Source: Adiantum capillus-veneris
Lineage: Eukaryota; Streptophyta; Polypodiopsida; Polypodiales; Pteridaceae
Assembly (NCBI GenBank): GCA_014529385.2
Contig: CM043964.1
Span: forward strand, 108,724,587-108,788,586
Length of the DNA stretch: 64,000 nt
Direction of reading: 5' to 3'
Of this stretch, positions 18,744-31,500 are shown one piece after another (positions within the stretch are counted from its first letter, which is position 1; each line of letters starts with the position of its first letter). A model generated the notes under the pieces. That model searched no databases. It was not told where the DNA came from and saw nothing but the letters and a program-made list of their open reading frames with translations. The position numbers and the translations under genes were made by a program.

Positions 18744-21432
18744 TCATGCCCTAAGGACATGATCAATCAACAAAGGGGAGTAAGCCCAAAACTTTACAAA
18801 AGTCTTCAAACTTCTCACAAGATAATTCCTAATTTGTGAAAAGATTTGCAAGGTTGTACTATGTTGGCACACACATAAGCCAAGTTGATCTCTCCTATCG
18901 GGAGTCTCTACATAGTGATAATGCACCTCAATGTGCTTTGTGCAAGCATGCAAAATTGGGTTCCGCACAACTACTAATGCGCTCTGACTGTTAGTGTAGA
19001 TGATGTTGGTAGTGTCTTGTCCAACACCCAAATAATCCATAAGGTGTCTGAGCCATACACACTGAACCGTAGCTTTGAAGACTGCCCTCTACTTAGTCTC
19101 ACAAACGGAAAGTGGCTACAATAGGTTGCTTCTTGCTCAACCATGATTTGAATGCATTGTTGGGCATGAAAAAAAACCACTCGTGGACACTTGCATGTCA
19201 TAACAAACAGCCCAATGCGAGTATATGAAAAAGTATGTAAATCTGGCGGCAATGATTCCCCCTTGAGATAAAACAACCCAAGATTGAAAGTGCCACTCAA
19301 GTAGCGAAAGATCCACTTGATAGCTTGCCAATGCTTAGACTCTGGGCTATGCATAAATTTGCCGACCTATGAGACTGCAAACAGAATATCTCGTCTCGTA
19401 TTGCATACATAAATAAGGCATCCAATAGCAATTTGGTTAAGAGTGACATCGGTAGGATCACCATCATCATGAAGACTCAATTTCAAACATGTTGCCATGG
19501 GAGTGACAACACCATTTTTTTGAGGTGTATACGACATTGTACATTGGTGTTTTATCCCACGATTAGTTAAAAATGCATTAAATTCATGAGATATATACTC
19601 CCCCCTCGATCGGAATGGAGGGTGTCCATAGTACATTTAGAGACATTTTCAACCATAGCCAAAAATTGCTTGAAGCACATAAACACTTCGGACTTAGCTT
19701 TAAGAAGATACACCCATGCATGCTTAGAGTAGTCATTAGTGAAAGTCACAAAGTAAAGATAATTGCCCAAGGACAAAGTTTGCATGGCCCACAAACATCA
19801 CTATGCACAAGCTACAACCTGCATGTAGCCCTTATTGAACCATCCTTTGGAAACTTTGAATGATGCATCTTACCCAAAATACAAATTGACAAACATGCTT
19901 TACAGGTGCTTCAAGAGGTGGCAAAGAAGCAACCATGTTAGATTTCTGCAAATGCACCAACTGGAAAAATTCAGATGTCCAAAACATGTATGTCAAAGTT
20001 TTGCATCTGAAACAATCTTTGAATCCACAACTACATTTGAAAAATTCTACCCAAACTTGTCATACAAAGTGAGCTTATACATCCCACAACACAAAATGCG
20101 TGGTGCAACAATCTCATCAACAAAACTGAGATCATGAACTATACATCTTTCATCCACAAATTTCACAACATGGTCAAGTCTAGCAAGCGAAAGGTTCTTC
20201 TTTATCCTAGGCACATAAACTGCATCAACAAGTGTGAAATAATTTCCATTCACAAATAGTCAGCCTAATCTTTCCTACTCCCTTGACTGGATAAGAGGCA
20301 TTTTTGGCACACGTGACTGGATTCCCATGAGGGACATCCTCGAGAGAGGTAAACAAGTACGATGAGAGATAATCTGCTTTGTAGCACCACTGTCAAAGTG
20401 CCACACATGATCATCTGCATTAACTGACATACATGTATCATAGATAGAAGAATCATAAGTGCATCTTGCACTAAAATCCCATTCTGCATCTACATCAGTG
20501 TCACAATCTCCTTTCACAAAAGAATAATTGCACTTGTAGTGGAATCATTCTCTTTCTTCTTAGCCTCCTTTGCCTTCAATTTTGGACACTGCTTGATCAA
20601 GTTTTCATTATCTTTATAATAATGGCAATCATCTTCTTTTTGCCCTTTTCACGAGAATTCTCAGACGAAGTGCTGCCAGCAGAAGCATTATGAACACGTG
20701 ATTTACCACTCGTGAAAGAATCACAAGAAGCGGATACATTGTTGTTTCCACTTTTTCTTTGAGCATCAATAAAGGTCTATTTAATTGCATGTTTTTTATC
20801 CCTATATTTTCTTGAAAGAGACTCTTGCAATAGCAATGTGCATAATGCATCAAACTTGATAACATCACGATTTCCTTGGGTCATAAGTCTCCAAGTACTA
20901 GAAAAATTTTGGTAAGAATGTGGCAAAGCATAAAGAATAGTATACACAAGGAAACTGCCTTCTCTTACGTAAATAAATTGATCATTAATATCCTTGATAC
21001 CAGCAAGGAAGGTGTCCATTTCATCTTCCTCATGTATAATATTCAACTCCAGCTCTTTAAGCAGCAATGCAATCTTAGCCTCATTGATCGACCAGACCCG
21101 AAGCCTGTTTTGCAGATTTAGCCAAGCAAATGTGAGAATTAATGGTGTGCTTCATAGATAACGCAATCAATAAATGAGCTCGCGCATCTCGAACATCTCA
21201 ATGCGTCTACTCAACTATGGGCAAAATAGCTCTAGCAGCAAAAACCTGCAACATCCTCAACATTGTCTGTATCCTCAGAACCAAGACGTACATCAATGCC
21301 TTGCACAACATTCCAAACTCCCTTTGACACAATAACATGTTGCACCATGAATCCCACATAGAGTAATTATCCCCATCTAATGTATTCTCGCCAGCAAACA
21401 TCTTGAACACATATATGTTGTTGTCAGTCATG
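18744..21432 (-). pseudogene. Copia 2 gag, protease, integrase and RNase H remnants
   Basis: Read from right to left: gag (start MTDNNIYVFKMF at 21432, NDQFIYVREG near 20980, ALPHSYQNFSSTWRLM near 20900), the protease motif (HFDSGATKQIISH near 20390), the integrase core (MQTLSLGNYLYFVTFTNDYS, FRSRGEYISHEFNAF) and then, at about 19490, an abrupt switch from integrase (QKNGVV) to the stretch just before RNase H (TPMATCLKLSLHDDGDP). RNase H continues with FAVS, YTNSQSALVVVRN, CTKHIEVHYHYV and a degenerate end near 18744. Multiple stops. The deletion joins two points that in copia 1 are about 1.6 kb apart, not counting the CACTA. Confidence 0.88.
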
Positions 21433-21742
21433 GCGAATGCCTGCACGTGATGTGAAAACTGCCCAAAAGGAGGAGAGACAAAGTAGGACCAACACGTGAT
21501 ATATAGCACAACCCAAAGAAGACTGTAAGGGACCAGTGATGCAGAAAATGGCACTAACAACAATTTTGCATAAAATGACAAAATTGCCTGTGCAGTACTG
21601 CTTGTAGTGGAAACGGAGGCCGAAATGAGCTCGAATGGAAATTTTGATTTGACGTTTGTCAAAACTAACCAAAATATGAGAAAGTGAGCATGTGTATGCT
21701 TGACAATTTAACTGGGAGGATGCAACCTGCTCTGATACCAAT

Positions 21743-21971
21743 TGTTGGAAATAGGGTTGCATGGAAATACACAGGGTTTGGAGAAGATGAAGGGAGATCA
21801 AGGCACAAAACAGAGAGTAATATTACTTAGTTTGCAATGAAAGATAAGTTAGCCCTAGAGTGATGGCGCATATACAATGTATAGGAAAAAAAAACCTCCT
21901 AATGAGGGGAAAACTGTCTCGACGATCCCAAGTGTGTTCACACACATCACTACCACATATGTATGGTAATA
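21743..21971 (-). repeat. Copia 2 5' LTR
   Basis: It starts TGTTGGAAATAGGG at 21743 beside the inverted primer-binding site (GCTCTGATACCAA). Its outer end is ATGTATGGTAATA before the AATTT duplication. Confidence 0.88.
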
Positions 21972-22169
21972 AATTTCACCTTGCCTGTCATGGTCTCTTC
22001 TCTTTGATCATGTCTACCCCGATTTCCATTATCATGTAGATCATGTCTATATTGCAATTGCCATCATCATTTCTTCTATGAGTTTTTCCCTTGAGTCAAC
22101 TGTTGCGTCACTTATGCTATCATGTCCACCTTTCATAAATCATGACCCCTTTCCCATGGAGTTATAACA

Positions 22170-22640
22170 ACATGAACACGAATCTACTCATGCTTCCCCA
22201 ATGTTCTTGATAGACTGCAACAAAAGGGAAAGCAATTGGGAACATTGTTTTATCTATGCATAAGAGTGCAAGAGGAAGGGGACTCTTAAGAGTGTAGAGA
22301 AATCCAAGTGGTATACATGTTGTGCAAGATACTTCTCCGTTTTCTCCACAAGCTGCAATCCTCGTCATCTCAAAACATTCCAAAATTCTATTTTTTGCGT
22401 TGCAAAGCACTGTCAACAACTCTTGACTAAGAATCTCATTGATTTATTTTTTCTATGTTAGCCTCTTGCAAATTTCCACATGCCTTCAAGATCCAAGCAT
22501 AGGTGATTGCATATGGAGAGGTGCCCTCGCTTCGCATCTGCTGAAAACAGCACAAGGCTTTCTTGTTGAGCATATCCCGCAATCAATACACTCCAAGAGA
22601 CGACATTCTGGATAGAAATCCCATGAAGCAAGCTCTGTGA
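22170..22640 (-). pseudogene. PPR-repeat protein fragment
   Basis: On the minus strand, SIQNVVSWSVLIAGYAQQ is followed, after a frameshift, by CFQQMRSEGTSPYAITYAW and ILKACGNLQEANIEKIN. This is the canonical spacing of plant PLS-class pentatricopeptide repeats (RNVVSWxxLIxGYAQ, then the FxxMxxEGxxPxxxTxxxxLKACG phrase). PPR proteins bind organelle RNA. Only about two repeats remain, the frame is broken, and no start or organelle-targeting peptide is visible. It is therefore a gene fragment, perhaps captured or copied by one of the neighbouring elements. The frame further left, to 22170, shows weak likeness only. Confidence 0.75.
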
Positions 22641-22870
22641 ATTCCTGCTTCTCGTTGGTCTAGGCCTGCCACCCTTGACTACCATGGGTTGAGTAGACAA
22701 GGGGGGAACCTCTATGGCTACTCTCAAACGAGAAGTAGGCAGAGCTAATGGCTAGCGAGTGGAGATGGTAGGAGCTAGGCCGGTTGTGGTTGGGGGGTGA
22801 CGCAGTACCTTGAGGTGGGTAGATGATGCAGGCCTGGGCCGTGAGTGCGCGTGGTAGAAAAGCATGTTAA

Positions 22871-24186
22871 CACTAGTCTGGTACCAAAACAAGACACTTT
22901 AAGTGTCCTTTTTTAACAAATTTAAATTAAATGCTACTTGCATTAGATGATTTATTTAAGAAAACCCTCTTGATATGATTAATTATGTTAGCTAGGGGGT
23001 CTTTAAAAAATATAACCTTGCATTTTAGGATTTATTATGATCAAGAACTATAATCATCAAGTTGACCCTCGTAAGACAGCGTTTGATGCTTTGAAGAAAT
23101 CGCATTTATAGGCTCAAGAAAAAATGAAGTGACCTTGTAGAAAATTGTAGGTGACTCTTCCACAATTTTGCTATAGATTATTGAAAGTTTCATGTGCAAA
23201 AAAATTGACTTTGGAGTATATAAAATAATGGAAAGTTCCGTATGTTTGATATGGTCATTTCAAGCATATCATTATATACAAAGAAAAATATATTTTTGAT
23301 GTGTTTGTGAGTTTTAGAAAGTGATACTTTGCTTGCCCTTTCCATTGAGCACTCAAGGTGGCAAGTAGAAGGGCTTTGGTATGCAGTAATTATTGGATCA
23401 TTTTAAATATTCAAAACTACATAAGAGAAAACTTTCATATTTTCATTCTTGAAACATAAGCATTCAAAACCTCAAATAATATCAAACTTTCCATGAAGAT
23501 TAACTGAATGTATCACAGTACCTGGTACATACACAATTGGGGTGCCTAAAACCTTGGTTCACTGTTATTATGGAGAACTCAAGATTTTCAAGAGTTTTTG
23601 CACGATAAAGAATTCAAGATAGAGTTCAAGCAACGAGATTTAATTGAGTTAGGGAGCCCAAAAAATACGTAGTTTCTTGGTTTAAACAAATAAAGTTATT
23701 TGTAGTTGTCAAATTGTACTAGAATAGTACCAATTTCATGAGGGGACCTTTGGAAGACCAAAATTATGCTCTTATTCAGCACATGCTCAAGTATGAAATT
23801 ATGTCTATAGCTTGCATGTGACTTGAAAACTTATCTTTGAAGTGCATTCCATTGTTTTATAACACTAAATGCTAACACTTGGCTTTTATAAACATAAAAA
23901 AGGCCATCTCTACAAAAAGATATAATCATTTTATGATTATTTTGGTAAAACAGCTTGAAATTTCACTAAAATTCATATCTTAGAACTTACCAGAATTCTC
24001 TCCATACAGATTGTATTTTGATATGGAGAAAAATTCAGTATTTTCTTTCCCTCATAACCAATCTATGGTAGAAGCAAGGTGCTAAAAACTTCTTTTTAGC
24101 TTGACAAATAAATTACCAAAACTTGGTAGAAAAACAAGACACTTTAGTGTCTCACGACACTTAAGTGTCCAATTACAGAACTAGTG
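22871..24186. mobile_element. Possible non-autonomous CACTA-like element
   Basis: The left end is CACTAGTCTG (22871) and the right end read inversely is CACTAGTTCTG (from 24186). Inside each end lie self-complementary blocks: ACACTTTAAGTGT on the left and GACACTTAAGTGTC plus GACACTAAAGTGTC on the right. The flanking 3 bp are TAA and TCA, so the duplication is imperfect. The 1316 bp hold no gene. CACTAGT is a known CACTA-type terminus, but without a matching autonomous partner in the window this stays tentative. Confidence 0.45.
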
Positions 24187-25239
24187 TCAAAAAGCCTGAG
24201 TTTGCTAAATAAAGCATGACTATTTTTTAACATCTAATGACGGTTGTTAAGCTATGTGGACCAACCTCCAAGCTCATTATACAAAAAGAAACCAAGTAAG
24301 TAGGCCCCCCCAACCTCGAAAAAACAAAAAAGACTCTAAAAGGTGAAAAATATTGAAATCGTACCATGGAAAACATTGAAAACGAAGGGTCGAGTTGGAA
24401 TTTGGAAAGTCAAGTACCAAGAGGTTTCACATGGATGATGCTTGGGATGTTTGAGAGTTGCTTCTTGCAAATGAAAGAGAAGAGAGATAAGTTGTAGAGC
24501 AAAAATCTCGCGAAGAACGGCATCAAGAGGCAGCTATGACTGATGTAGCTCAAAAATAAGGACAACCATCACTATAGTTTGAACGTGCAACAAATGGCAC
24601 TAAGGTACCATGGCAAAGGAAAAGGTTGCAAACAAGGTGAGCCACAAGTTGTTGGTGGACAATGAAGTATCATGGGTGTTGCCCTTGAAAACGCTACAGT
24701 ATTGAGTAGAAGTGTGATGTGAAGTGGTTGGCGAATTACCATACAGAAGAAATTAGTGAGAATCTAGCCTTTTGAATCATTGCTCGTCATTGGCTACTAT
24801 GTAGGTGAAAATGCAGCTTGGAAATAGATTCTTGAAAATATAGATAAGCTGCAAATGGTGATGGGCTCTAAGTTGGTACGCTAGCATTGTTTGAAACTTT
24901 GAGAGCATCTCTCAACAAATGTGGCATTTTATTTTTATTTGGTGAGCCAAAGTTCCTTTATTCAAATAAGGCTAGGGAATTGAACCACTTGGCTCAATCT
25001 GGACCATAGGTCCCCAATCAATAATGGCTCTCAATCATGGCCATAGATCCCCACTAAGTTTAAAAAAAAACAGCGAGCATTTTACTTTCATTATCAAGCA
25101 TTGAGCTTTTCATGTAGGAGTTCTTTTATCACGCTATGCACTTTGGCTGCTAATTGCTCTGCTGCTATAAATTTCCTTGCCATAGAGATTTGTCGATCCA
25201 GCAGTAATAGGAGCAGGGCGAGCAGGATGAATATATTAA
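24187..25239. other. No gene seen
   Basis: Moderately AT-rich DNA with frequent stops in all frames. A short open stretch near 24600-24700 (plus; MAKEKVANKVSHKLLVDNE) shows nothing I recognise. A GGTCCCCAATCAATAATGGC phrase near 25009 and a similar one near 25040 suggest a local duplication. Confidence 0.5.
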
Positions 25240-25611
25240 GCAGGGGGCGATGACGCTGGAGACATCTATGAAGATGACAAGGATGATGAAAATATTGATG
25301 GCAATGGTTCTGTACTCAACGATGACACTGACTACATTAATGGGTATGAAGAAGAAGCATTAGAAAATAATGAAGATGGCGAGGAGCCTACCTCACCGCC
25401 AGATTCTGGCCAATATATCTCTCGCAAGAAGCACTCTTTGTGGATGTACGCAAAATATTATGAGGAGGTCCCACCTCCTGATCGGCCAAGGGATAGCTCT
25501 GTTGCATCTTCCAACCAGGCATCTCAAAAAGAGAACCCTAATTTGACATCCAAGAATGATGATGAGCTCATGTCCACCTTCCTCTGGATTGATTATACTC
25601 TACACAAATGA
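25240..25611 (+). CDS. Unidentified acidic reading frame, possible exon
   Basis: This is a 123-codon open frame without a plausible early ATG, so if real it is an exon. TTAAGCAG at about 25236-25243 would be a fair splice acceptor. The first 55 residues are strongly acidic and asparagine-rich (DIYEDDKDDENIDGNGS, NEDGEEP). The rest is polar with YISRKKHSLWMYAKYYEEV and PPPDRPRDSS, ending WIDYTLHK before TGA. Codon use looks like coding sequence and the frame is unusually clean beside its neighbours. I recognise no domain and it could be the relic of a transposon ORF. A following open stretch in the next 150 bp carries one stop (HVKYASDL*EKIARAW). Confidence 0.35.
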   Translation, partial: AGGDDAGDIYEDDKDDENIDGNGSVLNDDTDYINGYEEEALENNEDGEEPTSPPDSGQYISRKKHSLWMYAKYYEEVPPPDRPRDSSVASSNQASQKENPNLTSKNDDELMSTFLWIDYTLHK

Positions 25612-26558
25612 TGCCATCTCATGCATGTAAAGTATGCAAGCGATTTGTAAGAGAAGATTGCTAGAGCTTGGTGCAACACTTATTGTACCAAAAATGTTCA
25701 AGATCTTCACAACCCAATTACACCTCCACGAAAAGCTAATTGTTGAAGAAGGCAAAGGCAAATTTGGGAAAGCAGAAGCTCATTTACCAAAATCAATTGA
25801 ATCCACCTACAAAATTGAATATTAAAAAATGCAGCGGCCAATAGCTTTCAAGAGGCCATTTGTGTCATGTATGCCATGGGAAACCCTGCAATACCGTAGT
25901 CGTGCCACACCCGAACTTCATTAATGTTTTGGTTGCATGTTTGATCTTTGCCAATGAGAGTTCAAGATCTATATATGCTACTGACCCATTCAACTAGAGA
26001 CATTCTGTCAAAGTCGTCCAAGTGTGTGTAGCCAATCCACCGTTTGGCCTAGTTTTAGCATGGAGGTTTCAGACCTTAAATTGCAATTTCCACACACCCA
26101 AAAGACTGATGTTTCAAAGGAAAACAAGAAGCCAGTGGAGTGACGTACTAGTCCTTCGCGATGGGTCAGTCTTGTGTCTAAGCGATCCACAAGCACATGC
26201 ATTGAAACTTGGGCACGACGTCTTAGCCCATGGCAATGAATCTCCAAAGAGGATAAACTGGAGGAGTGTAAAATGATGGAGGATTTCAACAAACTGAGAT
26301 GGCACGGAGGAAAGCCGTCAAGAAAATTGAACTTTGGCGGCCTCCTCTCTCCTCTTTATGCTATGTTCCATCAGCTCACCTTGAGCTCTAGTACTATAGG
26401 CTCCTTTTATTTCTTTTAGGAGAAGTGTATTGTAATGGTCATACAAAATAATTTTGTTGTACAATTAACTACTCTATACACGAAGTTGGAATAATCCTAG
26501 GGAAATGAAGATTTATCTAATTGGTCTTGAACACAAGGCCTATAATATATATATATAA

Positions 26559-26595
<37 letters not shown>
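25612..26595. other. No gene seen, ends in (AT)n(GT)n
   Basis: Short open frames on both strands overlap at 26008-26305 but match nothing I know. An alternating tract, (AT)n then (GT)n, occupies about 26545-26598 and forms the left border of the next gypsy element. Confidence 0.5.
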
Positions 26596-26601
<6 letters not shown>

Positions 26602-27307
26602 GGAATTGGCCTATTCAACTTGAGAGTAACGGAAATTAATGAGAGTACTATTGAGAAATGACTTTGTGAGCATAGCGGGTGAGCATAATTGAAGATAGCA
26701 ACATAATCATAGTAATTAGTTAGCTTGGCATGAACAATACTTTTGCAAGAGAGAGAATTTAGAGAACATGACAACAGTTGAGGTCCCCCCTCCAATAGGC
26801 ATTTGCATTATGATTTCTCCCATTAAGAGAGACTTCTTACAATACAATCTTTGTGTTCCTTGTGACCTAGGTGATGCAATGAAGATGGGAAGCTTCATGC
26901 ATCACAAGCATAACATAAACTTGAAGAAATATTTAACTATCCCAAGCCTCATTCCCAAGACCTCAAACACCTTCGAAGGTGGAGAGAGCTAGCAGGGAAT
27001 GAGGGCAGGGAAGAGGAAGAAGAAACATTTCATAGGAGAAAGAATTAGTTCCTCACTTATCATAACTCTTCTTGCTAGCATACATAATAGCATAGTAATC
27101 AAGATGGAGAAGATGGAAAGATTAAGCATTGAAGCATGGCTCTTGGTTGGATTTGCATAGCCAAGAGTGTTGGTGTAGGCTCTCAACCTCTACTTTATTG
27201 GAGAAGGAGAGGGAGATCTTGCACTTTGCATAGCACACAATGAGAGTGTTTTTTAGTGTGTGTGGGTGAGTATACCCCCTAAACAACCCCCTAGCTTGCT
27301 TGAGTCG

Positions 27308-27340
<33 letters not shown>

Positions 27341-28199
27341 TTGTAGCTCATGCTTGAAGCTCATTGGACCCCTTCAGGCCTAGCCAATCACAAACAGGAG
27401 GCATTACAAGCAGCAAGGGTAGCCTCGGGACAAGTGTCCCCCTTTCCCCTTTGAGAGAGAGGACTTGATAAATGCAAAAACAATTAATTAAATCTTCTAA
27501 ATCATCATTGGACCCCTTTGGGTGGCCAACCAATAGGCTTTAGGCACACCATGAGGGCAACATGAGGAGGAACTTGACAAGTGTCCCTTTTGCTTTCTTT
27601 GTACCATGCATGCCTTGTGTGAGTATGTGGGTGTTCTCTCTCATCCCCCCTCTTGTAGGGCCCTCCTTATAGAGATTGAATCTTGACCTTTTGACATCTC
27701 AAGCCCCTCATGCATAGGCCCAGTTCCCACCACAAGCTTGGCCCTTAAGCATTTTAAGTTTGGGATGGGTTCTCACTTCAAGTGCAACCCTAGCATCTCA
27801 AGCATGACAAGCACCTCAAGCATCTCAAGCACCTTAAGCACCTTAGTCATCAAGCATGACAAGTAGGATAAGCACCTCGAGCTGGGTCAGGTTCCCACCT
27901 CAAGCTCAACCCTAGCTTACCTAAGGTCAATACCTAAGGTCAAAGGACATTTACACACATTGTTGGAGGTCTTCAATGAAGCTAACCCTAAGGTGTTATG
28001 CTCCATTGGTTAGCCTTGCTCTTTGATAGAACATATCTCATTTGATCCCTTTTACCATTGGCCCCGTGTTGAGATAGATCTATAAGCACATGTCTATATC
28101 TTAACCTTGGTTCCCATTTATTCTCCCACATTAAGTGACCAGTTTAATATGAGAAAATCATTTGGGTTTGTTAGATATTAGATATTAGATTTTATGGCA
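26596..28199 (-). repeat. Gypsy B 3' LTR with a 42-bp poly-C
   Basis: It aligns with the reverse complement of the gypsy C LTR (53393-55224). Shared landmarks are AACAATACTTTTGCAAGAGAG, CTTTTGGGTGGCCAACCAATA and TTAAGTGACCAGTTTAATATG. At 27309-27350 it carries 42 consecutive C where gypsy C has only a run of about seven. The homopolymer is a replication-slippage expansion or an assembly artefact. Confidence 0.88.
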
Positions 28200-28555
28200 T
28201 TACCTCTCTCTTGAAATCATAGTCATCCTCGACTATGAGGTAGAAGAGATAAAGCCTTAGTTTTAGTCAATTTTACTTAGCGGGTAGAGGATCCCTTTTT
28301 ACCCTACGAAATCTTTCCAAGATGGATGACCAATCCATTTGGTGCTTGGGAGACATAGCTGCCGCAAGCATGTGTGCTCTTTAGTCCATTTCATTCTCCC
28401 AAAGTAGAGTGACAAATTCTACAGTGTTTGAGAGACGTCGTCACCACAAACATGATTCTAAGCATGCATACTAGTTAAATTTGTGCACAATTAAAAAAAG
28501 GACTAGTCTTATAAGACAAAAACATGGGTCATTTGAAAGAAATTTGTAAATTTGC

Positions 28556-31500
28556 TTACTTTAATGTAGAATTGTAAGCATTGACAAGGTTCATATTATC
28601 CTTAAGCTGTATTCCTTGCATCCATCTAGCATCTTCAAAAGGATCATTTTTTAACTTAATAAGATACCGTCTGATAATCTTACCATGTCGTAGTACATTG
28701 TCTTCATGCCGAACGATAGCTTCGGGTTGTAGCACCTCTTCTTGGTCTTCAACTTCTGGAGGGTCTTCAATAATTGGTTCACTTGGTGGCTCTTCTTTGT
28801 AGGTCTTAAGTTGGCTTACATGAAAGGCATTGTGTATGAGCCAATGGTTGGGCAACTTGAGTTGATAAGCCGTTTCATTAATGGGCTTCAAGATTTGGAA
28901 AGTACCATAGTATCTTTTTGCTAGTTTAGCATAATACTTTTGATTGCGCTCCCGTAGGGTTTATGCCTGTCATTTGCCTTAATCGAGCCTTAGGAAACTT
29001 GAGTAAGACCCAATCATTTTTTTGAACGTTAAGGCCCTTCTGTGCATCAGCAACAGCTTTTTGCCTTTGTTGAGAGATGGATATAGCCTCCTTAATCTTT
29101 TGAAAAGATTCTTGTAGGTCATAACTATACTCATTGGCGGCGAAGATCTTCCCATGTACTTTGAGTAGAAAGGGACTTTTAGGTCTTCCCTCAATGATCT
29201 CAAAAGGTACTTTTCCTGTAGAAGTATGTACAGTATTATTGTAGGCATACTCTACAAGAGGTAAGTACTTTTACCATTGTGAGTGTTGATCTACTTCCTC
29301 AATGATCTCAAAAGGTGCTTATCCTGTAGAAGTATGTACAGTATTATTGTAGGCATACTCTACAAGAGGTAAGTACTTTTCCCATTGTGAGTGTTGATCT
29401 ACTTCCTTAACATAAGTCTTGAGTAGATCGAGTATCGTAATATTGGCTATCTCACTTTGGCCATCTGTTTGTGCTGATAGGCCAAAGAAAAATTCAATCT
29501 TGTTCCTAGATTTTCAAAGAGACCTTTCCAAAAATTATTGGTCATTCTAGGATCTCTATCTTACACGATGGATGTTGGTAATCCATGATGTTTGAAAATC
29601 TGAGATATAAAGAAAGTTGCCATTTGGTGTGCCTTAATAGTCTTTTTGACTAGAATAAAATGTGCTTGCTTGCTAAACCTATCGACTATTTTCCATATTC
29701 CCATATTTCCATGGATAGACTTGGCTAATCCAAAGATGAAATCCATGGATATACTCTCCCATGGTAAATTTGGAATAGACAATGGCTAGAGTAATCCAAG
29801 TTGCTTCCCTTTATCATACTTGGTCTTTTGGCATACTACACATTTTGAAACGTACTCTTGTATGTCCACTTTCATGGTAGGCCAATAGAAGTAAGTCTCT
29901 ACTCCTCAGAGAGTAGGTTGAATACCTCTATACCCCGCTTATGGAGGAGCATGGGATCATACATAACTTTCTCACGAAGGGAATGGGTAACACATAGCCT
30001 ATTGCCATGGAGAAGATAACCGTCCTGCAAGGTGAATGGTTCCTCTTTCTTCCCCAAATCAAGGGCTGACATTATGTCTCTAAAGTCAGGGTCAGTAGCA
30101 TACTCATCTATCATAGAGGATAGATAATTGTAAGTAGCTATAGACACCGCATTAACTTTTGGTCGTCGTGAAAGTGCATCGGCCACTTGATTGTGCTTAC
30201 CAGCTATGTGAACAATATGGAAATTAATTACGAAATAAAGTTTTTCCACCTCATTTGTTTGTCAAAAAGCTTGGTTTGCGTCATGAAATACTTGAGACTT
30301 TGGTGGTCGGTTCGTAGGATAAATGGAGTCCCCAATAGGTAGTGCTTCCATGTGTCTAGGGCATAGAGAAAAACTAAAAGCTATTTCTCATAAATGCCCA
30401 AGACTCGTTCATCCGTATTGAGCCTTCGGCTCTCATATTCTATGGCATGCCCTTCTTGAAGCAAAACTGCTCCAAGGCAATCACCACAAGCATCACATTG
30501 GACCTCAAATGGATTTGAGAGATCAGGAAGCATGAGGACTGGTTGAGAGGAAAGATTCTCCTTGAGCTTTTCAAAAGAATTTTTCTCCTTAGCAGTCCAT
30601 ACATACTTAACGTTTTTCTTAGTTAAGTCATGTAGTGGTCCTGCTACTTGGAAAAAATTTGCGTCTATAGTATGCGCACATACCAATAAAGCTTCTTAGC
30701 TCATGTAGATTCCTTGGGTTAGGCCATGCTTTTATTAACTCTAACTTCGATGGATCCATACGGATACCATCTTGAGAGATAATATGACCTAAGTATTCGA
30801 TCTCTTGAAGGAAGAATTCACATTTTTTTTTGTTGAGTAAAAGCTTATTCTTCCTCAATGCTTGAAAAATCACTTGGAGATGTTGCTTACGTTCCTCCAA
30901 AGACTTGGAGTAGATGATGATATCATCAAAGAAAACTCCAGTGAATTTACGATAAGGTCTAAAAAATTTCTCCATTAGACGATTGAACGTAGCTGGTGCA
31001 TTAGTCAAGCCAAAAGGCATGACTAGATATTCATAAAGACCAAATGTTGTGCGAAACGCGGTCTTTAGGATATCTTCATCCACTATCCTTATTTGATGAT
31101 AGCCACTTTTAAGGTCAATCCTATCGAAGTAGGTAGAGCCTTGTAGCTTATCAAACAGATCTTCTACCCGAGGCACGAGAAATCTATTTTTGATAGTGAT
31201 ATGGTTTAGTGCTCAATAGTCCACACACATACGGTATGTACCATCTTTCTTTTGCACTAAAAGGACTGAAGAACAAAAGGGAGAGGAACTAGGCCTCACC
31301 ATCCCTTTGTCTACCAATTCCTATACTTGCCTCATGATCTTCTCTTGTTGAGCTTGTGAGACTCGATAAGGAGGCTTGTTAGGCGGTGAGCTTCCTGGAA
31401 GGAGCTCAATGCGATGGTCATCATCCCCTCGTTTTGGAGGTAGGTCCATAGGGATATCATCGATGAACACATCTTGGAATCATTTTCGAAAATTAGACAA

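Larger units (their letters stand above)
18461..21971 (-). mobile_element. Ty1/copia element 2, internally deleted
   Basis: It is the same family as copia 1 but on the minus strand. The LTRs are at 18461-18685 (3') and 21743-21971 (5'), and the flanking duplication AATTT is at 18456-18460 and 21972-21976. A primer-binding site (TTGGTATCAGAGC on the minus strand) lies just inside the right LTR. At 3511 bp it is about 1.6 kb shorter than copia 1 without its insert. Integrase is joined directly to the region before RNase H, so the RT is gone. It could only have moved with enzymes from a relative. Confidence 0.9.
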
